Origin: Roseateles_C aquae
GTDB taxonomy: Bacteria; Pseudomonadota; Gammaproteobacteria; Burkholderiales; Burkholderiaceae_C
DNA: 64,000 bases
Reading direction: 5' to 3'
Assembly (NCBI RefSeq): GCF_032337115.1
Contig: NZ_JAVXZY010000001.1
Coordinates: 620,001 to 684,000 of the forward strand
Below, piece after piece: positions 25,516-35,746 of this stretch; position 1 is the stretch's first letter, and each line of letters opens with the position of its first letter. A program made the translations under genes and the position numbers. The notes beneath the pieces were generated by a model. That model saw only the letters and a program-made list of their open reading frames with translations, did no database searches and was not told the DNA's origin.

Positions 25516-28223
25516 GCAGCCAGACCCGGCACGCACTGCAGGACTTGCCGCTGCCTGGCGACAAGCCCTTGCCTCAGCAGCGGGCCTTGAGCGCCCCGCA
25601 ACGCCTGGCGCGCCTGCCGGCCGCGCGCGAGCAGCGCGATCCGCTGGGCTTCGATGCGCTGCGCGAGGCGGCGCTGCAACTGGCCCAGGGCGCCAGCCGC
25701 CAGCAGTGGACCGACTACAACCTGCACGACCCCGGCGTCACGCTGCTGGAAGCGCTTTGCTACGCACTCAGCGAGGACATCTTCGCCTGCCGGCAAAGCG
25801 TGCCCGAGCTGCTCGGCCTGCTGGCCGACGACGCAGGCGACGACCCCAACGCCAGCATCAGCGATGCCGCGCTGCAACGCCACGCGCTGTATGGCCGCCG
25901 CGACGCCCTGCCCTGCCGGCCCAGCACGGCAGCCGACTACCAACGCTGGCTTTACGACCTCTGGCCCGAGGCCCGCCACCTGCGCATCCGCGCGTTGCGC
26001 GACCATGCCGGCCGCGCCAGCGGGCTGTGGCAGCTCTCGCGCCAGGCCCAGCAGGCCGATGTCAACGATCAGCAGCAGGCGCTGGCCCAGACAAGCGCCT
26101 ACTGGGCGGCACGCAATCTCGGTGAAGACCTGCTAGATGTGCAGCAGTTGCTCAAGCCGCGCTGGGTCAGCTTGCGTTGCCGCTTGCGGGTCGACGGCCA
26201 ACGCGATCTGGCCGAACTGCTTGCCGAACTGCTGGCCCGCTGCGACGACTACATCGCCGCCCGTCCACTGCGCCGCGCGGTTGCCGAACAGCCGGACGCT
26301 CGCCGCAGCGGCCCGCTGATGGGTCAGGGCTGGGTCAGCCGCCGCGAGCTGGAACGCTGCCAGGCCGACGAACTGAAGTTCAACGACCTCGCGCTCTATC
26401 TGCGCGACACCGTCGGCGTTCTCGACGTCGACGAGCTGCGCCTGGAGGAAAGCGCCGAGCTGCGCATGCTGAGCTCGCTGGACGGCGATCCGACCGACCC
26501 CGAAGGTCCGCAGCCGCTGCTGCGGGACGCCAACAGCCTGCCGATGCGCGGCGCGGGCTGGGCCTTGCGTCTGGCCTGGCCGAGCAGACCCGAAGACCTG
26601 GAAGGCTGGCAGGTCAGCGGCCAGGGCAGCAGCGATCAGCTGCCGCTGCAGCAGCTCTGGCAGCAGTTGGAGGACGTACGGCGCACGCCGCGCCGCTTGG
26701 CCCTGCCCGAGCTGGCCGGCGCCCCGGGCCGTGACGCCCGCGAGGCGCGCGACACGCCGCCCGCGTATGTGGCCGCCAGCAGCCATCTGCCCGAGGTCTA
26801 CCGCCACCCTGGCCGGCACGGCGCCAGCCTTGAACTGCGATCCGGCAGCAGCGGGCAACGCCTGCAATGGCATGCCTATCTGGCCCTGCTGGAGCAATGG
26901 CTGGCCCATAGCCGCGCACAGCGCCAGCACCTCGGCGAGCTGTTTGACATCGGCCGCGCCATGGAGCCCAGCTATTGGTGGGACCTGCCCGGCAATGCCC
27001 AATTGCCCGGGCTGGACGCTGTCGCGCCCGACCCTATGGCCACCCTGGCGCGGCCACAGGCTCAAGCGCCGGGCGAGGGCCTCTATCTGCAGCCACGCGC
27101 CCAGCTGGAGCGCGATCTGTTTGCCACCGCCGACGATGCCATCGAGCGCCGCTCCCGCGTACTCGACCAGCTGCTGGCCATGCATGGCGAGGGGCTGGAC
27201 TTCCAGCCGCTGCAAGGGCTGCCCTGCTATTGGTCGGCCCCCAGCTGGCGGCGTCATCTGCTGCGCTGCAAGCAACGCTACGCCCGTCAGCTGCCCTTGC
27301 TGACCCGTGACCGGGCAGCGGCCTTCGATTACAGCCAACCCATGCTCGGCCGGCGCGACAACCGCAGCCCGCTGGCGCTGCGCCTGGCGCTGCAGCTGGG
27401 CATGGCGCATCCCTTCCCACGCCTGCTCACGCCGGCGCTGGAGGCGCTGGGCCTGCAGCTCATCCACGATGACCGCCCGGCCAGCGGCGAGCCCCCCATG
27501 GTCCACGCCGATGCTCAGCACGAGCCGCTGCATCTGCTGCCAGGCAGCCGCCCGCCGCGGCGCGGCGCCGAGCTCCGTGCCAGCTGGCAACTGCTGCGCC
27601 GCCATCTGCCCCGGCTGCGCGATCCCTTGCCGGCGGCCCTGCTGCGCAGCGCCGTTTATGCCGAGCGTTATGTTCTGCAACACCATCAGGGCATATTGAG
27701 CCTGCTGCTGACTGGTGAGAGCCGCGGCCAGCAGTGGCAGCTGGCAAAGGTCAACAGCAGCCAACAGGCCTTGCAGCTGGCCACCGAGCTGCACCATCTG
27801 GCCTGCGCACTGCAACGCCATGCGGAGGGCCTGCACCTGGTCGAACATCTGCTGCTGCGCCCCCCGGGCCACGACAGCACCAGGCTCGACGGCCTTCACC
27901 GCGCCAAGCTCAGCCTGCTGCTGCCTGGCTGGACCGCGCGGGGCGCCGACGCCCGCTTCCAGGCGCTGTGCCGCGACGCCTTGCTGATGGCCGCGCCGGC
28001 CCATCTTGAAAGCCGCGTATTCTTTCTGCAAGCCGAGGACATGGCGGAGTTTGAACGTCTCTATGCCGGCTGGCTGCAGGCCAAGGAAACCCACTGCAAG
28101 CTGCTGCAGCGCGGTGCACTGGACGGCCCCATGACCGAGCAGCTGGCCCAGCAGGCCGCTGCACTCACCGCATTTTTACGGCCTCTGTGGGCTCGCCCTG
28201 AAGCCTCTGGCAGCAGCGCATGA
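25512..28223 (+). CDS. eCIS baseplate protein, Afp12-like
   Basis: 903 residues. The hallmark QWTDYNLHDPGVTLLEALCY (about residues 65-90) is the baseplate J/gp6-type N-terminal motif of Afp12 proteins. The C-terminal region has HHLACALQRHAEGLHLVEHL and LLLRPPGHD, also typical. It forms the second wedge component with the Afp11-like protein. It is coupled by ATGA to genes on both sides. Normal family length. Confidence 0.9.
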   Translation: MSSQTRHALQDLPLPGDKPLPQQRALSAPQRLARLPAAREQRDPLGFDALREAALQLAQGASRQQWTDYNLHDPGVTLLEALCYALSEDIFACRQSVPELLGLLADDAGDDPNASISDAALQRHALYGRRDALPCRPSTAADYQRWLYDLWPEARHLRIRALRDHAGRASGLWQLSRQAQQADVNDQQQALAQTSAYWAARNLGEDLLDVQQLLKPRWVSLRCRLRVDGQRDLAELLAELLARCDDYIAARPLRRAVAEQPDARRSGPLMGQGWVSRRELERCQADELKFNDLALYLRDTVGVLDVDELRLEESAELRMLSSLDGDPTDPEGPQPLLRDANSLPMRGAGWALRLAWPSRPEDLEGWQVSGQGSSDQLPLQQLWQQLEDVRRTPRRLALPELAGAPGRDAREARDTPPAYVAASSHLPEVYRHPGRHGASLELRSGSSGQRLQWHAYLALLEQWLAHSRAQRQHLGELFDIGRAMEPSYWWDLPGNAQLPGLDAVAPDPMATLARPQAQAPGEGLYLQPRAQLERDLFATADDAIERRSRVLDQLLAMHGEGLDFQPLQGLPCYWSAPSWRRHLLRCKQRYARQLPLLTRDRAAAFDYSQPMLGRRDNRSPLALRLALQLGMAHPFPRLLTPALEALGLQLIHDDRPASGEPPMVHADAQHEPLHLLPGSRPPRRGAELRASWQLLRRHLPRLRDPLPAALLRSAVYAERYVLQHHQGILSLLLTGESRGQQWQLAKVNSSQQALQLATELHHLACALQRHAEGLHLVEHLLLRPPGHDSTRLDGLHRAKLSLLLPGWTARGADARFQALCRDALLMAAPAHLESRVFFLQAEDMAEFERLYAGWLQAKETHCKLLQRGALDGPMTEQLAQQAAALTAFLRPLWARPEASGSSA

Positions 28224-31200
28224 ACAGCAGCCACCGCATCGAAACAATCAGCTGGGAGGCCCGCTTTGAACATGCACGGCTGGCCCAGCAGCAACAGGAA
28301 CGCCTGAGCCGCTTCATCCATCAGCAAGCCCTGCCCTGCCTGGCAAGGCGTTTTGACGCCTTCAGCCCGCCCGACGAGGTCTGGACGGTGGACCGGCTGG
28401 AGATCGACATCGGCCAGTTGCGCGTCCAGGACAGCCCGGCGCAATGGCTGCAGCAATTCGACGCCGCGCTGCAGCGCAGCCTGGCCAGGCTGGCCGCGCA
28501 AGGCGTGCACGGCCTTCACGCCGGCAGTGCCGCCAGCGCCGCCAGTGGCGCCACTGGCAGACCATTGGCAGCGGGGCGGCAAAGCGGCGCCAGCCACGAG
28601 TTGGGCCAGTTCCTGTACTACCTGCAGCATGGCCTGCTGCCCTGGGGGCTGCCGCTGCGCTCGGCGCGCGATCTGGCCGGCTGGCTGGAGCGCTTGGCCT
28701 TGCAGCACGGCCCACGGTTGTGGCAGGCGCTGCAGCAACTGATGCCACCGGAGCCGGTGCTGGCGCGGCTGGCACTGATTGCACCGCACGCCGGCCTGCA
28801 GGCGCTGCTGAGCGTGCGCCACCGCGAACTGGCCGAGGCGATGCTGCTGCTTGACGAGGCCTGGCTGGCCCCCTTGCAAACGCGCGGCCGCCTGAGCGCC
28901 TACCAGGTGCAAAGCCTGCAGCAGCGGCTGCGCGCGGCCGGCCTGCATGCACTCTGGGGCCTGAGCGGTGGCGCGCTAGGCGGCGCACGACAGCGCCGCC
29001 TGCTGGGCGAGCTGCAGGCCAGCCATGCCGAGCTGCTGGGCCCGGGATGGATCTCGCTGCAGCGAGCGCTTGAGGGTCAGGTCTTGCCCCGCCAGCCCGG
29101 TTCTGAGCTGGCCGCGGCGATGCTGCGCGCCTTGCTCGGTGTGGGCACCGCCGAGCTCGCCATAGCCGCGGCGCCAGCAGAGCGCCAGGCGGAGTCCATT
29201 GCCCGGCAGGAACACGATGAACCATCGCCCGCAGTCACCAGGCAGGCCGAAGCCCCCCTGTCGCGCCTGGCCCAGGCGGCCTGGCGACGACTGCAGCAGC
29301 AACTCGACGCCTGGGCCGCCGGGCGAGCGCCGGCCGGCAGCGACCTTGCCGCTTTCAGCACCGCGCTGGCCGAGCTGCACCGGCAGGCCCCTGCCGGGCT
29401 TCGCCACAGCTTGCGCGAGCAGTTGCGCCGTCGCGCCGCCCGCCGTGCCTGGAGTCAGGCGCTGCCGGCCGAACACAGCTGGCCGCTGCTGGCGCTGCTG
29501 GCCGATCGCGGCGAGGCGAGCTCCGGCAAAGCGCCCGGCAGTACCCGGCCGCAGAACCGGACAGCGCCACCGCAATGGGCTGACTCACTGCGCCAGACTG
29601 CCCTGCAGCTGCTCAGCCATTGTCCTGCCGAGCAACGCCCCGGCCTGAGCACGATGCAGTCGCTGCTGCTCGAGGCCAGCCTGGCCTATCTGCTTGAGCA
29701 TGGTCGCGCACCCAGCAGCCACAGCGCCTGGCTGGCCGTCTGGCACGGCGCCTGGGCACGCTGGCAGCGGCCGGAAGCCCCGGCCGCGGACCAGGCGCTC
29801 GGCCCGGCCGCAAGCGCCAGCGAGCATGAGCGCGATCAAGCCTCCGCCCGGCTCCCCAGCAAGAACCTGCCGGTCGAGCAGGCCGCCCTGCTGCGTCTGC
29901 AACGCCTGCCCTGGCTGCCAGGCCTGATCGCCGTCTGGCAACCCGGCCCGGGCCCCGCCTCGGCACCAAGCGCCACGAGCGAGACCGACAAAGCTGCAGG
30001 TATCAGCACGGACAGCGGCGCGCCAAGCGACCCCAGCTGGACCCATGCCGGTCTGCGCCGCTGGCTGTGGCAGGAGGCCGAGCTGCTGGCTGCGCTGCCC
30101 GGCGCAGCCCTCACCGAAGCCGGTCTGCGCCGCCACTGGCAGGCGCGCTGGCCGCGCAGCGGACTGCCCCATCCGCAGGCTGCCATGCCTGCCAGCAACG
30201 CTGCAGATGTGCGCGCGGGCGATAGCGCGCCGAAGGCTGCCACGGAGCACCCCAGCCAGGCGCTGAACGACGAGCCTGAGCACCAGCCATCTGCCGAGCC
30301 AGCCCGCGCGGCGCCATTGGCCGAGCAGCTCCAGCAACTCTGGCAGCACTGCGAAGCCCGTCGCTACGGCCCGACCGACCGGCTGCGCCTGGCCGAACTG
30401 CTGGAGCGTCCAGAGGACTGCCAGCAATGGTGTACCCAGTTTGACGAGGCGCAGCGCTGGCGGTGGCTGGCGGCGCAGTTCGGCGACAGCAGCGCCAACT
30501 CGCTGCGGCGCGGCCTGGATCAGCTGCTGGCCGAGATTCAGCAACCACAGCCCAGGTCAATCGCGCAGGCGGATGAGCAGCAGTCTGCGCCGTCATTGCC
30601 GCCCTCAGGTGAAAGCCTGGGCCACGGCGCAAGAGCACCACAGCCCGCTGTGCCCTGGTGGCCCTTGCTCTGCGAGCACCTGTTCGTGCTGGCCGGCCCA
30701 CCCGACGCAGCGGCACTGCGGCGCCACTACCTGAATGCCATCACCACACCGGCCCGCCCCAGCAGCGCCAACGCCAGCACCGCACAACCCGCGCCAACGA
30801 CGGCGCCGCAGGCGGCAGTCGCTGGCTTGACGACGGCGGCCATCGAGTCCGCGCTGGCCGGCGATCCGCCGCCCGCCGTCGCGCCAAAGCCGGTCTCGGC
30901 AGCGCGCCCGGTGGCGAAGGCGCCGGCGCCCGCCCCCCGCGGCCCGCTGGCGGCGCCGATCTGGGTCGACGACGCGGGTCAGGTCCTGCTCGCCGCCTAT
31001 GCCGAACGGCTGTTCAAACACCTGGGCCTGATCGAGGCCGGCAAGTTTGTCGATGCCGAGGCGCAGGCGCGCGCGGTGCTGTGCCTGCAGGCCTTGGTGC
31101 GCGGCGAGGCGCCCAGCAGCGAGCCGCTGTGGCCCTTGTCCAAGCTGCTCTGCGGCCTGGCCCCGAACGACCTGCTGCCGGCCTGCGAACCGCTCAGCGC

Positions 31201-31471
31201 CACCGAACACGCGCTGCTGGCCGATTTGCTGGTGGCCGTGATCGCCCACTGGAAGGCCATCGGCAAGACCTCGGTGGCCGGGCTGCGCGAAAGCTTTCTG
31301 CAACGCGAGGGCCGGCTGGAGCGGCAGAAGGCCAGCGACGGCGAACCGCCGCCCTGGCGGCTCAAGGTGCAGCCGCGCGCCTTTGACATGCTGCTGGATC
31401 GCCTGCCCTGGGGCTTCTCGATCATCAAACTGCCGTGGATGCAAGGAGTGCTGCATGTGGAATGGCGCTGA
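28220..31471 (+). CDS. eCIS tape measure protein (Afp14-like)
   Basis: 1083 residues, very rich in Leu, Gln and Ala. The N-terminal RIETISWEARFEHARLAQQQ, EVWTVDRLEIDIGQL and LGQFLYYLQHGLLPWGLPL, with the C-terminal WVDDAGQVLLAAYAERLFKH and SKLLCGLAPNDLLPACEPL, mark the contractile injection system tape-measure family. The middle is low-complexity and carries several Ala/Pro/Ser/Glu linkers. In this family protein length sets particle length, so the particle should be of Afp/PVC size. The ATPase gene begins inside its last codons. Confidence 0.9.
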   Translation: MNSSHRIETISWEARFEHARLAQQQQERLSRFIHQQALPCLARRFDAFSPPDEVWTVDRLEIDIGQLRVQDSPAQWLQQFDAALQRSLARLAAQGVHGLHAGSAASAASGATGRPLAAGRQSGASHELGQFLYYLQHGLLPWGLPLRSARDLAGWLERLALQHGPRLWQALQQLMPPEPVLARLALIAPHAGLQALLSVRHRELAEAMLLLDEAWLAPLQTRGRLSAYQVQSLQQRLRAAGLHALWGLSGGALGGARQRRLLGELQASHAELLGPGWISLQRALEGQVLPRQPGSELAAAMLRALLGVGTAELAIAAAPAERQAESIARQEHDEPSPAVTRQAEAPLSRLAQAAWRRLQQQLDAWAAGRAPAGSDLAAFSTALAELHRQAPAGLRHSLREQLRRRAARRAWSQALPAEHSWPLLALLADRGEASSGKAPGSTRPQNRTAPPQWADSLRQTALQLLSHCPAEQRPGLSTMQSLLLEASLAYLLEHGRAPSSHSAWLAVWHGAWARWQRPEAPAADQALGPAASASEHERDQASARLPSKNLPVEQAALLRLQRLPWLPGLIAVWQPGPGPASAPSATSETDKAAGISTDSGAPSDPSWTHAGLRRWLWQEAELLAALPGAALTEAGLRRHWQARWPRSGLPHPQAAMPASNAADVRAGDSAPKAATEHPSQALNDEPEHQPSAEPARAAPLAEQLQQLWQHCEARRYGPTDRLRLAELLERPEDCQQWCTQFDEAQRWRWLAAQFGDSSANSLRRGLDQLLAEIQQPQPRSIAQADEQQSAPSLPPSGESLGHGARAPQPAVPWWPLLCEHLFVLAGPPDAAALRRHYLNAITTPARPSSANASTAQPAPTTAPQAAVAGLTTAAIESALAGDPPPAVAPKPVSAARPVAKAPAPAPRGPLAAPIWVDDAGQVLLAAYAERLFKHLGLIEAGKFVDAEAQARAVLCLQALVRGEAPSSEPLWPLSKLLCGLAPNDLLPACEPLSATEHALLADLLVAVIAHWKAIGKTSVAGLRESFLQREGRLERQKASDGEPPPWRLKVQPRAFDMLLDRLPWGFSIIKLPWMQGVLHVEWR

Positions 31472-32813
31472 CACGGCGCATGCTCAGGCGCTGGAGCTCG
31501 AACTCGACTGGCTGGCCGAGCTCTTGAACGCGCGCCTGGAGCAGCATTTCCAGCAGACGCCGCTGGCGCTGACGCTGCCGCCGCCCGCGCTGCCGGCCGG
31601 CAGCGAGCTGGCCCGCGTCCACGCCGAGCTGGCCGAGCTGCAAGGCCTGCCCAGCCTGAGCGTCGAGGAACGCCTGCTGCTGGCCCTGGCGCTGGCGCCG
31701 CATCTGCGGCCGGCCGCGCTGGACCTGCTCTTCATGCGCAACCAGAACCTGGAGCGCGGCTTCACCGAGTTTGGCGGCATCAAGAGCCAGACCCATGGCG
31801 GCTTCATCCCCACCGGCGAGACGGCCGCCTTCCTGATTGCCGGCGAATCGCTGGCGCGCCGCTTTGCGCTGCTGGCCCTGTTCGACCCCGGCCATGGCTT
31901 CGCCCGCCGTGGCCTGCTGCGCCTGGAAGCGCCGGCCAATGGCGAGCCGCAGCTCAGCGGCCTGCTGGCGGCCAGCCCCGAGGCGCTGCAGCGGCTCTCC
32001 ACCGGGGTCTGGCACAAGCCCGACTACAACGCCCAGTTCCCCGCCAAGTTGATCAACAGCCCCTTGAGCTGGGACGATCTGGTGCTGGCCCCCGAGGTGC
32101 TCGACGAGGTGCGCCAGCTCTGCGCCTGGCTGCAGCACGGGCCGACGCTGATGCAGGGCTGGGGCCTGGCGCGCAGCCTGAAGCCCGGCTACCGCACGCT
32201 GTTCTACGGCCCGCCCGGCACCGGCAAGACGCTGACCGCCACGCTGATCGGCCAGCAGGCGAAGCTTGACGTGTACCGGATTGATCTCTCGATGGTGGTG
32301 TCCAAATACATCGGCGAGACCGAGAAGAATCTGGCCCGCGTGTTCGACCAGGCCGAGACGCGCAACTGGGTGCTGTTCTTCGACGAGGCCGATGCGCTGT
32401 TCGGCAAGCGCAGCGCCGCCAGCAATGCCAACGATCACCACGCCAACCAGGAAATCGCCTATCTGCTGCAGCGGGTCGAGGACTTCCCCGGTGTCGTCAT
32501 CCTGGCCAGCAATCTGCGCGGCAATCTGGATGAAGCCTTTTCAAGACGATTTCAATCGATGGTCTATTTCCCCATGCCCGATCCCGAGCAGCGGCTGCGC
32601 CTGTGGCGCGGCATGCTGGCCGGGCAACACCTGGCCCCCGATGTGCGGCTGGACGAGATCGCCGAGCGCTACGAGCTCTCCGGCGGCGCCATCGCCAATG
32701 TGGTGCGCCATGCGGCGCTGAGCGCGGTACGCCATGGCCGCGAGCAGGTGCGCATCGGCGAGCTGCGCAGCGGTCTGGCCAAGGAACTGCGCAAGGAAGG
32801 AAGAACGCTGTGA
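31455..32813 (+). CDS. AAA+ ATPase of the eCIS (Afp15-like)
   Basis: 452 residues from ATG 31455, just after AAGGAG and overlapping the tape-measure gene by 17 bases. Walker A is GPPGTGKT (residues 252-259), Walker B VLFFDEADALFGKR, followed by an Arg-finger region with NLRGNLDEAFSRRFQSM. The N-terminal about 200 residues are the Afp15-specific helical domain. Afp15 ATPases are needed for particle assembly or cargo loading in Afp and PVC and are not in the finished particle. Confidence 0.93.
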   Translation: MWNGADTAHAQALELELDWLAELLNARLEQHFQQTPLALTLPPPALPAGSELARVHAELAELQGLPSLSVEERLLLALALAPHLRPAALDLLFMRNQNLERGFTEFGGIKSQTHGGFIPTGETAAFLIAGESLARRFALLALFDPGHGFARRGLLRLEAPANGEPQLSGLLAASPEALQRLSTGVWHKPDYNAQFPAKLINSPLSWDDLVLAPEVLDEVRQLCAWLQHGPTLMQGWGLARSLKPGYRTLFYGPPGTGKTLTATLIGQQAKLDVYRIDLSMVVSKYIGETEKNLARVFDQAETRNWVLFFDEADALFGKRSAASNANDHHANQEIAYLLQRVEDFPGVVILASNLRGNLDEAFSRRFQSMVYFPMPDPEQRLRLWRGMLAGQHLAPDVRLDEIAERYELSGGAIANVVRHAALSAVRHGREQVRIGELRSGLAKELRKEGRTL

Positions 32814-35395
32814 ACCCCGCTCACCTGAACGACCGCCGCCCGCGCTGGCCGCGCCTGATCGCCACGGCGCTGTGGCTGGGCGCCAGCCTGAGCGCCACCG
32901 CCAGCGAGCCCGAGGCCGCCGCCACCGCCACCAACGCGGCCAGCGCCGTGGACAGCGCCGCCAGCAGCAGCCCCGTGGCCCCGCCACGCCCGGCCCAGAG
33001 CGCCAGCCTGCCATCGATGAAGACGCCGCGCTGCCAGGCCGGTGCCAGCGAGGCCGCATGCTGCTGCGCCGCCAACCCGCCGCTGCGCCTGGATCTGCCG
33101 CCGGTGCGCCTGCCTACGGGCGTTGTCGGCAAGGACTACAGCCGCCAGCTCAGCGCGCAAGGTGGCCAGCCGCCCTACAAATACCGGATCAGCGGCGGCG
33201 ATCAGCCCGAGGGCCTGGCGCTTGACGAACAGGGCAAGCTGAGCGGCAAGCCGCTCGTCGTCAAGAACTACAGCTTCACCGTCACCGTCAGCGACGATCA
33301 GGGCCGCAAAGGCCAGCAGGCCTACAGCCTGAGCGTCATCGCGGCGCAGGCCGCCAAACCCGCCGCCGCGGCATCGTCGCCAGCAACGGCCACGCTGAAA
33401 GCCGTCTCGCCGCGCGAGGCCCAGGCCAAGGTCCCGGCACCGCGGCGGCCGCAGGTCGAAGTCTTCAAGCTCGACGCTGCCACCTTGAAGCTGCTGGTGC
33501 CCACGCCCGGCCCCGAGGAGGAGGAAGCGCTGAAGCAGGCTGCCGCCAAGCAGGCCGAAGACGAGCGCGTCAACGGCGTGCTGATCGAAGCGCCGGCAAC
33601 AGCGGCAGCGGCCGCCTCGGCCCCTGCCGCCGATGCCCCGCCGCCGGCGCCCGGGCCGCTGGAAAAACCGCAGATCGAGCAGCTGCTGCAACTGCTGACC
33701 CCGCTGCTCAATGTCGAGTACCCAACCCAGCAGCTGTTCGAAGCCGCCCTCGATGGCCAGCTCTGCCAGTTCGTTGCCGAGCTGACCCGCGTCAGCGCCG
33801 GCAAGCAGGGCGTCAAGCCGCCGAGCAGCGAAGAGTTTGCCCGCGCCTGCCCGCCGACCGACTGGCCGCGCCGCCTCGCCGAGGCCCAGGCCCGCCGCGC
33901 CCGTGTGGCGGCGGATCCGGCCAAGGCAGTGGCAGCGGCCAGCCTGAAGCCGGCCACGCCGGACATCAGCTGGCAAGACCTGGCCCCCAGCATCATGCCG
34001 CCTGAGCTGCGCGCCTGGCTGATCGAGCGCAGCGGGCGCAAGTACCTGCTCAGCTTTGACAAGAAGATCGCCTGGGACGGCAAGGGCTGCGGCTGCGTGC
34101 AGGAGGAGATCGGCGGACAGATCTACGGCTTCTTTCCTGACTGGTGGTCCAGTGGCAAGCCGCAGAAGATCGACTTCAGCCGCCTGCACCGCGTCAGCGT
34201 CTTCGGCCTGGCCTTCAATGACGACGGCAGCCTGGCCCTGCCCGAGCATATGGAGCCGGGCTTCAACGATTTCGTCCAGCAGGCCCGTGTGCACGGCACC
34301 GAGCTGGACCTCACGCTCTACCGCAATGACTGGCAGTTCCTGAAGAACGCCGACCGCAACGAACGCGACAGCATGGTCGAGCGGATGATCCGCGAAGTGC
34401 CGGGCCGGGCCTTGGGCGTGATCGACCGGCGGTTGGACGACTGGGCCTCGCGCATCATCGGCGTGCTGCCCGGCCTGAGCCGGGCCACGCGAATGGGCGA
34501 CGGCATCACGCTCTTTCTCGACAAGCTGCCACCACGCAGCGACAAGGCCTGGCGTGATCAGTTCGATGCCTTCTACAAAAAGCTGGTCGAAGGCCTGATC
34601 GCCACGCTGCGCAATGGCCCCAACGACTACACACTGAACCTGGTGATCAGCGACCGCGAACTGGCCACGCCAGGCGCCTTCGAGCTGGACAATCTGTTCG
34701 ACTACCTGCGCCAGGCCGAGGAGCCGACGCTGCTGCGTGGCCGTATCCATGCGGAAACGGCCGAGTACAAGAGCAACACCAATCTGACGCTGCGCTTCAT
34801 CGTCACGCTGTCTGAGCCCACCGGCGACAGCAAGAAGGCGCTGCGCATCAAGCTCGATCAATCGACCGCCATCCGCGGTGGCGACCGGCGCATCTTTCTG
34901 CGCAAGCTGATCCCCATGGTCTCGCCGCGCAGCAAGGGCGGCCAGCAGTTCGGCGACGACCTGATCTACTACGACGACAACTATGGCGGCGTCGCCTTCT
35001 GGCCGCTGCCGATCAAGGAGGTCTCGACGCCGGTCGACTTCGATCAGAACTTCGACACCGCCTTCCTGACCGGCTCAGTCAGCGACTTCAAGCTGGCCGT
35101 GCGCGGCTGGGTCTGTGAACACCGCTGGCCGCTGCGTGCCGCCTTTGATCTGTTGCTGATGGTCGGCGCCGGCTGCTGGCTGGCCATGGCCTTGAACTGC
35201 GCCTGGCGCGCCCGCTGGGGCCGCTATATGCCGCTGGGCGCGCTGCCGCCGCTGGCCGTCGGCGGTCTGCTGTTCACCTTCGACCCGGCGCTGAAGCCGC
35301 TGCGTGAAAGTCCTTTCCTGCTGTGGACCCTGCTCGTCGTCGTGACGATCTGGGCGGTTTTGGCGATGCGAAGAACCCAGGTGGAGAAACCATGA
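32810..35395 (+). CDS. Membrane-anchored Ig-like / GH18-like protein in the eCIS operon
   Basis: 861 residues from a GTG overlapping the ATPase stop, after AAGGAAGG. Layout: signal peptide (to about 32); Cys-rich stretch 75-86; an Ig-like He_PIG domain about 98-178 (LPTGVVGKDYSRQLSAQGGQ); an Ala/Pro/Glu linker; then a GH18-like barrel about 435-735 starting YGFFPDWW (439-446) and ending YGGVAFWPLP (725-734). The strand that in chitinases reads DGxDxDxE is DGITLFLD (564-571), without the catalytic glutamate, so it may be inactive. Two or three transmembrane helices fill 770-855. It could anchor or release particles at the envelope. Confidence 0.75.
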   Translation: MNPAHLNDRRPRWPRLIATALWLGASLSATASEPEAAATATNAASAVDSAASSSPVAPPRPAQSASLPSMKTPRCQAGASEAACCCAANPPLRLDLPPVRLPTGVVGKDYSRQLSAQGGQPPYKYRISGGDQPEGLALDEQGKLSGKPLVVKNYSFTVTVSDDQGRKGQQAYSLSVIAAQAAKPAAAASSPATATLKAVSPREAQAKVPAPRRPQVEVFKLDAATLKLLVPTPGPEEEEALKQAAAKQAEDERVNGVLIEAPATAAAAASAPAADAPPPAPGPLEKPQIEQLLQLLTPLLNVEYPTQQLFEAALDGQLCQFVAELTRVSAGKQGVKPPSSEEFARACPPTDWPRRLAEAQARRARVAADPAKAVAAASLKPATPDISWQDLAPSIMPPELRAWLIERSGRKYLLSFDKKIAWDGKGCGCVQEEIGGQIYGFFPDWWSSGKPQKIDFSRLHRVSVFGLAFNDDGSLALPEHMEPGFNDFVQQARVHGTELDLTLYRNDWQFLKNADRNERDSMVERMIREVPGRALGVIDRRLDDWASRIIGVLPGLSRATRMGDGITLFLDKLPPRSDKAWRDQFDAFYKKLVEGLIATLRNGPNDYTLNLVISDRELATPGAFELDNLFDYLRQAEEPTLLRGRIHAETAEYKSNTNLTLRFIVTLSEPTGDSKKALRIKLDQSTAIRGGDRRIFLRKLIPMVSPRSKGGQQFGDDLIYYDDNYGGVAFWPLPIKEVSTPVDFDQNFDTAFLTGSVSDFKLAVRGWVCEHRWPLRAAFDLLLMVGAGCWLAMALNCAWRARWGRYMPLGALPPLAVGGLLFTFDPALKPLRESPFLLWTLLVVVTIWAVLAMRRTQVEKP

Positions 35396-35721
35396 GCACG
35401 AGCAAGCAAAGACTCTCAAGCCCGGCCCGGGCGGCCGCCCCGCTGCAGGCGGCTGCCGCCAACGCAGGTGGCCTGGCCGCCGACGCCAGCAGCCCTCGCC
35501 AGCTGGCCCAGGGCGCGCAGATCGCGCAGCTGGAGCGCAAAACCAAGGGGCATTCGCGCGGTGCCTCGCATTCGACCACCGGGCCAACAGGCAAAACCAC
35601 CTCGCACCAGCCCGGCAAGGGGCGCACGGAAGACCCGCGCAAGAGCGCCGCCAAGAACCGCAAGCGCGACCGCATGCTGCAGGCCAATGTGGCGAACTCG
35701 ATTGCCAAGGACAAGAAGTGA
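35392..35721 (+). CDS. Small basic eCIS cargo or adaptor candidate with SPRQ leader
   Basis: 109 residues, ATGA-coupled to the GH18-like gene. Residues 34-48 are SPRQLAQGAQIAQLE, the same motif as at the N-terminus of the large cargo proteins. The rest is low-complexity and very basic (KTKGHSRGASHSTTGPTG; SAAKNRKRDRMLQ), with no DUF4157 domain, signal peptide or membrane segment. It may be a very small cargo, a plug, or a loading adaptor that mimics the leader. I do not recognise its C-terminal half. Confidence 0.65.
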   Translation: MSTSKQRLSSPARAAAPLQAAAANAGGLAADASSPRQLAQGAQIAQLERKTKGHSRGASHSTTGPTGKTTSHQPGKGRTEDPRKSAAKNRKRDRMLQANVANSIAKDKK

Positions 35722-35746
35722 GCGCCTCGTCCCAGCAGATGTAGCA

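Noticed and set aside
26133..28094. Long antisense open frame over the Afp12-like gene
   Set aside because: Same reason; the Gln/Ala-rich antisense product has no recognisable feature.
12312..35721. Prophage or R-type pyocin
   Set aside because: No lysis cassette, integrase, terminase or capsid; DUF4255, DUF5908, PAAR, Afp15-type ATPase and DUF4157 cargo point to eCIS.
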